This document shows positions 57,881-64,000 of a DNA stretch of 64,000 bases, piece after piece. The notes beneath the pieces are model-generated. The model did not search any database and was not told the origin of the DNA. It worked only from the letters and a program-made list of their open reading frames with translations. Position 1 is the first letter of the stretch; each line of letters begins with the position of its first letter. The translations under genes and the position numbers were made by a program. The stretch comes from an uncultured Eubacteriales bacterium (GTDB lineage: Bacteria; Bacillota; Clostridia; Oscillospirales; Acutalibacteraceae): contig CAKTEU010000009.1 in assembly GCA_934552855.1 (NCBI GenBank), positions 4,895 to 68,894 of the forward strand, written 5' to 3'.

Positions 57881-59356
57881 ATGATTATGAAAAAATCAAA
57901 AGTTGCTCTCGGAGTGATCGGTGCCGCTGCGGCGGCAAACGCTGTTCACGCCGCAGTGTTCAAACCGAAAAAGGGCATTATTGCTCCGCTTTCAAAAGAA
58001 AATGTTAACGTTGACCGTTACCGCCAAAACCTTTCAAAGGCAATTCAAATCAAGACGATTTCAAACAGGGATACCTCACTTGTTGATTGGAACGAATTTG
58101 AAAAATTCCACAAGTTCCTTGATGAGGCCTATCCTCTTATTGCAAAGAATCTTGAAAAAGAAATTGTTCCTCCGGCCAACCTTGTCTATCGCTGGAAGGG
58201 AAAAAGGAGCGACCTTGACGGCGTTGCTCTTCTTGCTCATCAGGACGTTGTTCCCGTTTCGGCCGGTACGGAAGAAGACTGGACCCATCCGGCGTTTGAC
58301 GGCGTTGACGACGGCGAATTCATCTGGGGCCGTGGTGCTCTTGACATGAAAAACCACCTCATTTGCGTCATGGAATCGGTTGAAGCACTTCTTGAAGACG
58401 GATTTACGCCGGAAAGAGACGTATATCTTCTTTTCGGTGACAATGAGGAAGTTGTTGCAAACAAGGAAAACGGTGCGCTTGACGTTATGAACTATCTTCG
58501 TGAAAAGGGTGTTCATCTTGACGCAATCCTTGACGAAGGCGGCGCAATGCTTCCCGTCAACATTCCCGGCGTAATTAACGATAAGTATCTTGCCGGTATC
58601 GGTCTTGCGGAAAAAGGCTATGCAGACATTGAAGTTGTTGTCAATGCAAAGGGCGGACATTCCTCACAGCCGCCGAAGCACACCGCACTCGGAAAAATGG
58701 CCGACGTTATCAAGGACCTTGAAAACAATCAGTTCAAGGCTTCCTTCTCGGCAAACATGAAGTTCCTTTTTGATTCGATTGCAAGAAACTGCACTTATCC
58801 CGTTCGCCTCATTACCTGCAATCTTCCGGTTCTTTATCCCGCTCTTCTTCAAATTTGCAAGCTTATTCCGCCGGCAGCCTGCATGACAAGAACAACAACA
58901 GGCATCACAATGGCCGAAGGCAGCCCGGCAGCAAACGTTCTTCCGCAAAGAGCCGCAATCACCGTAAACTTCAGAGCTATGCCGGGAACAACAACTCAGG
59001 ATCTTGTTGACCACATCAAAAAGGTTGTAAGAAACAAGGATATTGAAGTTAACGTTCTCAACAGCAAGGAACCGTCAAAGTTTTCTCCGATGGATTCCCG
59101 TGCATATAAAATCATTGAACGCCTTTGCAAGTCCATTGAACCGAAATCAATCGTTTCGCCGTTCCTTGTTATGGGCGGAACCGATGCCTGCCATTATGAA
59201 CCGATTTGCGAAAACATCTATCGCTATGCTCCGTTCAAGGTTGACACCTCGCTGCTTCTTTGCACCCACGGAACCAATGAAAGAATTCCTATCAGCGCAA
59301 TGAGCGACGCACTTGTTTTCTTCAAAAATTATATTCGTGACGTAAGCGCCGAATAA
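57881..59356 (+). CDS. M20 family metallopeptidase (carboxypeptidase S/PM20D1-like)
   Basis: 491 residues. An N-terminal hydrophobic helix (ALGVIGAAAAANAVHAAVF) may anchor it in the membrane. Metal ligands are visible in VALLAHQDVVPV, then WGRGALDMKNHL, FGDNEEV and, near the end, CTHGTNERIPIS. The dimerisation/lid domain holds GGHSSQPPKHTALG. Relatives cleave or form N-acyl amino acids or release C-terminal residues from short peptides. The exact substrate is unknown. The ATG at 57881 follows AAAGGAG at 7 nt. The 5' leader carries structured element R3. Confidence 0.87.
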   Translation: MIMKKSKVALGVIGAAAAANAVHAAVFKPKKGIIAPLSKENVNVDRYRQNLSKAIQIKTISNRDTSLVDWNEFEKFHKFLDEAYPLIAKNLEKEIVPPANLVYRWKGKRSDLDGVALLAHQDVVPVSAGTEEDWTHPAFDGVDDGEFIWGRGALDMKNHLICVMESVEALLEDGFTPERDVYLLFGDNEEVVANKENGALDVMNYLREKGVHLDAILDEGGAMLPVNIPGVINDKYLAGIGLAEKGYADIEVVVNAKGGHSSQPPKHTALGKMADVIKDLENNQFKASFSANMKFLFDSIARNCTYPVRLITCNLPVLYPALLQICKLIPPAACMTRTTTGITMAEGSPAANVLPQRAAITVNFRAMPGTTTQDLVDHIKKVVRNKDIEVNVLNSKEPSKFSPMDSRAYKIIERLCKSIEPKSIVSPFLVMGGTDACHYEPICENIYRYAPFKVDTSLLLCTHGTNERIPISAMSDALVFFKNYIRDVSAE

Positions 59357-59375
59357 AATTGATAACCGAAAAGTT

Positions 59376-59417
59376 AAAAGGGGCTGCAACGAAAACGCTT
59401 CGTTGCAGCCCCTTTTT
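59376..59417. terminator. Bidirectional terminator between the dipeptidase and the 59434 gene
   Basis: AAAGGGGCTGCAACG pairs with CGTTGCAGCCCCTTT, with a T-run on the + strand. Confidence 0.85.
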
Positions 59418-59433
59418 GTTGTTTTGTCGGTCT

Positions 59434-61209
59434 TCAGCCAAGCTTTGCTTCAACAACGCTGCCGCTTGCACCCTTGTCACAGGTGAACGAAACGCTGTCG
59501 CCGATGTTGAGAATTACAACACTTTCATTTGAAGAAGCGGAAACTTTGTAATAAGTTTTGCCCTTTTCAAGCTTGATGAAGTAATAGCTTTCGCCGCCCA
59601 TAACAGCGGTTCTGATGTCGGAAACAATACCCTTAACGGTCACGTCTTCCGATTTTGACGGTTCATTGCCGTTTTGCGGATTGTCGGTTGCGTCCTTGAT
59701 GTTGTCAATGTCAACCTTGATGTTGATGTTGCTTTGGGCAAGAAGCTTGACATAGTTTTCGGTGCATTCGGCGATTGTTTTTCCCGTTGCAACAACCTGA
59801 TAGTTTTGAACGTTAACCATTGCGTAATGCTTAACAAGGTTTGCATCGTCCTTGAGCGACATGAAGTAAGTCGGCTGTCCGCTGATGTTGAGAAGAATCG
59901 GGAAGGTTGCGGTCCATTTATAGTTTTGAACCTGACCTTCGGCGGAACTCATTGCCGAATATTCCTTTGCACCGGAGATTTCATAAAAGTTTGCTTCTTT
60001 TGTTCTCATGTTAACAAGAACAAAACCGATGATTGCCTGGTCGTTACTTACCGAAGTTACGCCGGTATACATATAAACGTCATCGTTGAGAGCAAGGAAG
60101 TTTGAACCTTCGGTTGCAACTCTTACGCCTTCCTGGCCGATGATTGAGTTGATGAAGCCGCCGGAGTATTTTCCGTAGTAGTTGTACTGTTCAACAAGGA
60201 GGTCATTTGAATAAATTCCGTCGATCCACTGAAAAGCCTTATCGTTTTTGATTGTGTCAAGCGAATACTCATTGCACTCGCCGGTGATTGCGTTGACAAT
60301 TACAACGCCCTTAACGTCAGTGCCGCCGAAAAGGCCGATTGTTTTGTCAAGCACGGGGCAAAGCCAGAACGGCTGACCTTCTTCATCAATTTCAAAGTGA
60401 GGTTCGTCAAAAATATAGGTCGGATAAGCAAAGCGGACGTGACGCATCAGATATTTTGAAAAGTGTTCTTCTGTTGAATATTTGATGTAACTGCCTTCTT
60501 TGAGCATAACAAATTCGGTTTTTTGGGTGACCATGTCAACGATGATATAGCCGGGAAAACCTTCCTTTGTGTTTTTGAACCATTTGAAAATGTCGCCGTA
60601 TGCAAGGGTTCCGACACGGACGGGAGAGTTCTTATAATTGATTTGTGTGAACTGCGAAGCAACTTCAAACTGTGATTCCTTGTTGATTGAAGCAAGGTCG
60701 CCGAGCGTTCTTGTTGCAAGTGCTGCCGAGGCGGCTGTGTCAAGAACGGGAACGGATTTGAAGTCTGCCTGCTTGATATCGCTTGAAAACGTTTTATCTT
60801 CGGAAACGCTGATGATTTTGCTGTATGACGAAGCACGAAAAACAACCGAAGAAAAAAGCATTCCTACCCCGACAACAACCAAAAGCGCACCGATAATTAT
60901 TGCCGGAACAATCGATTGCTTTTTAACATACTTTGTGTATTCCGGTTTTATGATTACGCCGGAAAGAAGCACCTGAAAAACAATATGAATCGCCGCAACA
61001 ACACCGATGAACAAATAAAGTTCGGTGCTTTTGAAATTGAGCGGCGGAAGCATAAAGTAATATGCAATGACTGCGCCGATGATTGTGCCGATTACCGAAA
61101 TAACGGTTTTAAGTCCGGCTTTTGCGGGAGAAAGATAAGCGTCCTTTCCGCTGCCCTTTCCTTTTCCTGCGCCGTTGCCGCCGGTAAAATCAACCTTGAT
61201 AGGTTCCAT
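59434..61209 (-). CDS. Large membrane protein with extracytoplasmic domain, unknown function
   Basis: 591 residues. A Gly/Lys-rich N-terminus (FTGGNGAGKGKGSGKDAY) precedes three membrane helices in residues ~32-120. A ~400-residue outer part follows, with WFKNTKEGFPGYIIVDMVTQ and then DGIYSNDLLVEQYNYYGKYS. Residues ~520-591 look like a small beta-barrel (VTVKGIVSDIRTAVMGGESY). The PGYIIVDM and GFVLVNMRTKE parts suggest two similar subdomains. I know it only as a clostridial conserved protein. Single-gene unit. AAGGAG lies about 7 nt before the ATG. Confidence 0.65.
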   Translation of the reverse strand: MEPIKVDFTGGNGAGKGKGSGKDAYLSPAKAGLKTVISVIGTIIGAVIAYYFMLPPLNFKSTELYLFIGVVAAIHIVFQVLLSGVIIKPEYTKYVKKQSIVPAIIIGALLVVVGVGMLFSSVVFRASSYSKIISVSEDKTFSSDIKQADFKSVPVLDTAASAALATRTLGDLASINKESQFEVASQFTQINYKNSPVRVGTLAYGDIFKWFKNTKEGFPGYIIVDMVTQKTEFVMLKEGSYIKYSTEEHFSKYLMRHVRFAYPTYIFDEPHFEIDEEGQPFWLCPVLDKTIGLFGGTDVKGVVIVNAITGECNEYSLDTIKNDKAFQWIDGIYSNDLLVEQYNYYGKYSGGFINSIIGQEGVRVATEGSNFLALNDDVYMYTGVTSVSNDQAIIGFVLVNMRTKEANFYEISGAKEYSAMSSAEGQVQNYKWTATFPILLNISGQPTYFMSLKDDANLVKHYAMVNVQNYQVVATGKTIAECTENYVKLLAQSNINIKVDIDNIKDATDNPQNGNEPSKSEDVTVKGIVSDIRTAVMGGESYYFIKLEKGKTYYKVSASSNESVVILNIGDSVSFTCDKGASGSVVEAKLG

Positions 61210-61334
61210 TTCTACAACTCCTTAAAATTATCCGAATATTTATTCGGAAAGATAGTGTACTTATTATACAGTTATGCCTGAAAAAAAGCAATAAAATTTT
61301 TTTGAATAGCTTTTTTAAAATTCGGAAAAAGCTT

Positions 61335-61916
61335 TTATTCGCTTTGTTCGTCAAGACTCAGGCTGAATGCGTCAATAAATTCTTCAAGAAAAGCGTTTGC
61401 TTCGGGAAGCTCCATTTTTTCAATTGCTTTTTTTGTTGAAACAAGCGCAGAGGAAAACTCTCTGTTTCCGCCTTTTTCCTCTTCAATGCATTTTATGAGG
61501 GCGGAAATTTTGTCTGCCGCTTTAACAATTTTCCAAAGATATTCGTCCTCATTCTCTTTAAAAAAGTATGTGCGAAAAGTGTTTTTCATATCTTCCGGAA
61601 GCATTGAAACAAGGCGACCGCATGCTTCTTCTTCAACTTCAAGGAATGCTTTGTGAAGTGTTTTGCTGTGATATTTTACCGGTGTCGGCATATCTCCTGT
61701 GATAATCTCCGGCATATCGTGATAAAGTCCGAGAACGGCGGCACGTTCGGCATTTACATTTCCGCCGAAGCGAAGGTTTTTCAAAACGGCAATTGCGTGT
61801 GCAATTGCGGCAACGTCGCCGCTGTGTTCGCTGAGATTTTCGCTTCTTGTGTTTTTCATCAGCGCCCAGCGGTTAATGTATTTCATTCTTGAAAACATTG
61901 CAAAAAACTGTTTCAT
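61335..61916 (-). CDS. HD-domain 5'-deoxynucleotidase (YfbR-like)
   Basis: 193 residues. INRWALMKNTRSENLSEHS and LYHDMPEIITGDMPTPVKY are the YfbR signature, with the HD metal dyad and the substrate-specificity Trp/Arg. It hydrolyses deoxyribonucleoside 5'-monophosphates. It may balance the dNMP pool together with the dCMP deaminase. No good Shine-Dalgarno site is seen for the ATG at 61916, though GCAAGGAGC lies 9 nt upstream. Confidence 0.9.
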   Translation of the reverse strand: MKQFFAMFSRMKYINRWALMKNTRSENLSEHSGDVAAIAHAIAVLKNLRFGGNVNAERAAVLGLYHDMPEIITGDMPTPVKYHSKTLHKAFLEVEEEACGRLVSMLPEDMKNTFRTYFFKENEDEYLWKIVKAADKISALIKCIEEEKGGNREFSSALVSTKKAIEKMELPEANAFLEEFIDAFSLSLDEQSE

Positions 61917-61939
61917 TATAAGTTTGCTCCTTGCGGTTT

Positions 61940-61974
61940 AAAAAAGCGGATCCGCTTTTTTGCGGACCCGCCGT
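61940..61974 (-). terminator. Terminator of the InlB-like secreted protein gene
   Basis: GCGGATCCGC (61946-61955) pairs with GCGGACCCGC (61962-61971). The minus-strand read ends in six Ts. Confidence 0.75.
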
Positions 61975-61991
61975 TTTGTTTGATTGAATTT

Positions 61992-62432
61992 TTAAGGACG
62001 GTTGAAGTCAAAATCAAAAATCTTGTTGAAGTATTCAAAAATCTTATTGATTCTTTCAAGAATCGAAGCAACAAGTTTCCAGAATGTGAGATATTCCTTG
62101 ATCTCTTTTTCAGAATAAACAGCGGTGTAAGTAACATCTTCCGTTGCACGGGGAAGGGTGGGACCGGAATAAACGTTTTCGTCGCCGTTTGAAGACTTCC
62201 AGCCTTTAAAGATGTATTCGGTCTTTTCGGTTGCGGCTCTTGAGGGGTTTTCCGGTGCGTCAATGATTCCGCCTTCGGCAATCTGTCTTGAACCGAGGTG
62301 GGTTCCGTCGTAATCAACAAATGTGATTGTGTAATGAGTTTTTACTTCTTCTTCGCCTTCGGCAAAAGCGGCAACGCTGACCGCAGAAAAAAGCACGAGA
62401 ACCGAAAGCAAAACTGCAATGATTTTCTTCAT
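61992..62432 (-). CDS. Small secreted protein with one InlB B-repeat and an aromatic tail
   Basis: 146 residues. The signal peptide ends near AAFAEG. One InlB B-repeat (Flg_new, PF09479) fills residues ~30-105: YTITFVDYDGTHLGSR, a PENPSR core and YIFKGWKSS, then TYTAVYS. The last ~35 residues form an aromatic amphipathic helix (FWKLVASILERINKIFEYF...). Normally B-repeats come in arrays in large adhesins, so a single repeat with this tail is unusual. Consensus promoter upstream, GGAGGAT before the ATG. Confidence 0.8.
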   Translation of the reverse strand: MKKIIAVLLSVLVLFSAVSVAAFAEGEEEVKTHYTITFVDYDGTHLGSRQIAEGGIIDAPENPSRAATEKTEYIFKGWKSSNGDENVYSGPTLPRATEDVTYTAVYSEKEIKEYLTFWKLVASILERINKIFEYFNKIFDFDFNRP

Positions 62433-62489
62433 ATTGGATATCCTCCGTTTCGATAAAGTGATATGGTGCTATTACACCACTACATTTGA

Positions 62490-62518
62490 ATTATAATGTA
62501 TCTGTGAACGTTTGTCAA
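62490..62518 (-). promoter_or_regulatory. Promoter of the InlB-like gene
   Basis: Minus-strand TTGACA (62513-62518), 17-bp spacer, TATAAT (62490-62495): full consensus. Confidence 0.8.
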
Positions 62519-62768
62519 CGAAAATGTGGAAAAAATATTGCAAATTATTTTGAAGAAACAGCTGCGGCGTATTAGCAGATGATTTTTCCGATTAATTTTG
62601 TTTTGAAATAATCACTTTGAATAGCTCTTTTTTCAACAAAATCACCAGCTTTTTGACAAATCAAAAATCATATGAATTATACTATTTGATTTTCATCAAG
62701 TCAATCATAATATCATACCGAACAGTGCTGTGTTTTATTAAAATTTTGTAATATCTTGTCTTAACTTG
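62519..62768. other. AT-rich intergenic stretch, no gene recognised
   Basis: About 250 bp between the two divergent promoters. There is no reading frame worth calling. A TTGACA with a poorly spaced TATACT (around 62654-62685) and a short ATTTGATTTTCATCAAGT palindrome-like patch are the only visible structure. Confidence 0.4.
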
Positions 62769-62796
62769 TTGACAAAAATTAACGGCATGGTAAAAT
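62769..62796 (+). promoter_or_regulatory. Promoter of the ATP-grasp gene
   Basis: TTGACA (62769-62774), 16-bp spacer, TAAAAT (62791-62796). Confidence 0.65.
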
Positions 62797-62854
62797 CAAT
62801 GTGGCAATAAAACAAAAGTGCCGCCCGGCGGCAGGTTAAAAAGAGGTATTTTTA

Positions 62855-63874
62855 ATGAGCAGCTTTTCAAATTTAAAGGCAAGAATAAAGTCCATGAGCT
62901 TTAAGCGCATGAATATGTATATTGATCAAATTCATAAAAATTACGGTTCAAACCGCTTTTTGACTGCGGCGGATATGTGCGTTTGCGCCGCAACAAGGGG
63001 AATCGGATATCTTGATTACACGGTTTTCGGCTTTGCAAAAGTAAAGGGAAAAAAACGCGATACTTTTCTCACCTATAACAAAAATGTTGCGCTTTCTTCT
63101 TCGGCAAATGATCCCGAATATACGCCGTTTTTCAAAGATAAGCTTAAATTTGACGAAACGTTTTCGGCTTTCATAGGAAGAGAATGGCTGAACCTTGAAA
63201 AGGCGAACGAAGAAGAATTTTCGGCCTTTTGCAAAAAGCACAAAACCGTTTTTGCAAAGTATCCACGCTCTTTCGGCGGCCAGCAGATTGAAAAGGTTGA
63301 AACAAGCGAAGCCACAGATTTTTCCGCTCTTTATAAAAAGCTTAAAGAAAACGGTCAGGTGCTTATTGAAGAAAAAATCAAGCAGCATCCCATTATGACC
63401 GAGCTTTGCCCGAACTCTGTCAACTCCGTAAGAATTGTGACTCTTCGGGATAAAAACGGAGAGGTACACTATCTTTACTCGCTCCTTCGCTTTGGAAACG
63501 GAACAAAGGCGGTTGACAACATCACAAGCGGCGGAATGTATATTCTTCTTGACAAGGACGGAAAATCGGCTTCAAAAGCATTTTGCGATAAAACCGGGCT
63601 TTTTTATGACACACACCCGATGACCGGCGTTGACCTTTTGAATTTTTGTGTTCCGATGCACGAAAAGGCCGTTGAGCTTTGCAAAAAAGCGGCAGACGTT
63701 ATCCCTCAGGTCGGTTATATCGGCTGGGATGCGGCGATTACCGAAAACGGTCCGCTGCTTATTGAAGGAAACGTTCTTCCGGGTTATGATATGTATCAGA
63801 ACTATAATCTTTCGGGGAAAGACACGGGAATTCTTCCGGTTATTCATGCAATTGCAGGGTATGAGAACCTTTGA
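62855..63874 (+). CDS. Sugar-transfer-associated ATP-grasp family protein
   Basis: 339 residues. The C-terminal half shows the ATPgrasp_ST (PF14397) pattern: LCPNSVNSVRIVTL, VDNITSGGMYILLDKDG, then HPMTGVDL and QVGYIGWDAAITENGPLLIE with GN after it (metal and ATP ligands). The N-terminal ~90 residues are helical and specific to the family, which is often encoded in capsule or surface-glycan loci. It probably ligates or modifies a glycan or peptide precursor. AGAGG lies 9 nt before the ATG. Dispersed element C begins 51 bp after the stop. Confidence 0.75.
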   Translation: MSSFSNLKARIKSMSFKRMNMYIDQIHKNYGSNRFLTAADMCVCAATRGIGYLDYTVFGFAKVKGKKRDTFLTYNKNVALSSSANDPEYTPFFKDKLKFDETFSAFIGREWLNLEKANEEEFSAFCKKHKTVFAKYPRSFGGQQIEKVETSEATDFSALYKKLKENGQVLIEEKIKQHPIMTELCPNSVNSVRIVTLRDKNGEVHYLYSLLRFGNGTKAVDNITSGGMYILLDKDGKSASKAFCDKTGLFYDTHPMTGVDLLNFCVPMHEKAVELCKKAADVIPQVGYIGWDAAITENGPLLIEGNVLPGYDMYQNYNLSGKDTGILPVIHAIAGYENL

Positions 63875-63924
63875 CGGATTATCGGAACTTATGAATGCAT
63901 AATTTCATTATAAACAAAAACAAT

Positions 63925-64000
63925 GGGGCTGTCGGATTTAGATGCAGAAAGCGTTTTCTTTACCCCGAAGCTGTATATAGATACTGCGAGCGGGTAAAAA
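63925..64000 (+). repeat. 228-bp terminal-inverted-repeat element, copy C (cut by the window end)
   Basis: The first 76 bp from GGGGCTGTCGGATTTAG match copies A and B. It shares AAAGCG with B and ATATAGATA with A, so it is a distinct third copy. Confidence 0.85.

Noticed and set aside
62640..62700. An extra promoter TTGACA...TATACT
   Set aside because: The spacing to TATACT is 19 bp and a better promoter lies 130 bp downstream for the same gene.

Overview
The window looks like chromosome of a spore-forming, strictly anaerobic gut clostridium, probably of the Oscillospiraceae/Ruminococcaceae group (an inference from gene content). The supporting evidence is spoIIE, a flavodiiron protein, an [FeFe] hydrogenase, Shine-Dalgarno sites of the AGAAAGGA/GGAGGTG type, frequent TTG/GTG starts, near-consensus sigma-A promoters with 17-bp spacers, a Firmicutes-type rimP-nusA-ylxR-L7Ae-infB-rbfA-nrnA-truB-ribF operon, and glycoside hydrolase family 3 enzymes that include a domain-permuted form.

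Layout. 1-7.1 kb: the end of a 3D-domain cell-wall protein, a secreted chagasin-type inhibitor, a four-gene minus-strand operon for flavin-dependent glycerol-3-phosphate (or similar) oxidation with a transporter, and an iron-type alcohol dehydrogenase. 7.1-11 kb: a BrnT/BrnA toxin-antitoxin pair, DegV, an unrecognised protein and an Eis-like acetyltransferase. 11-15.6 kb: minus-strand operon zapA - U32 peptidase - dCMP deaminase - secreted PHP protein. 15.7-24.1 kb: a patchwork of dispersed repeats and gene remnants around fprA, a thioredoxin-like lipoprotein, an Abi remnant, a GH3 beta-glucosidase and a secreted lipase-like hydrolase. 24.2-35 kb: the translation/transcription operon, extended by a HAD phosphatase and a zinc-ribbon membrane protein. 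35-38.8 kb: a GltD-like flavoprotein and an [FeFe] hydrogenase. 39-43.9 kb: a MATE exporter, permuted GH3 and esterase operon. 43.9-48.1 kb: a stand-alone structured RNA gene, a polysaccharide ABC exporter, dnaD, the helicase loader gene and tRNA-Thr. 48.2-52.7 kb: Phd/Doc, then an XRE regulator divergent from a 1100-residue leucine-rich-repeat surface protein. 52.8-64 kb: membrane proteins, spoIIE, a 37-residue amphipathic peptide gene, an M20 dipeptidase, an HD nucleotidase, a one-repeat InlB-type secreted protein and an ATP-grasp protein.

Three things stand out. (1) A ~228-bp terminal-inverted-repeat element is present in two nearly identical full copies in opposite orientation, plus one cut by the window end. 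Each lies just downstream of a stop codon. (2) A 53-70-bp element has a 15-bp stem kept by compensatory changes around a variable inner hairpin. It is present three times. (3) Several secreted proteins end in a short aromatic amphipathic helix, one with a Cys/His-rich frame. One such tail survives as an orphan gene remnant, and a free-standing 37-residue peptide gene resembles the tail of the secreted lipase. This may be an undescribed surface-attachment or sorting module. A strong-promoter ~160-nt RNA gene of unknown class is a fourth candidate novelty.

All identifications are by reading motifs and translations. No database search was run.
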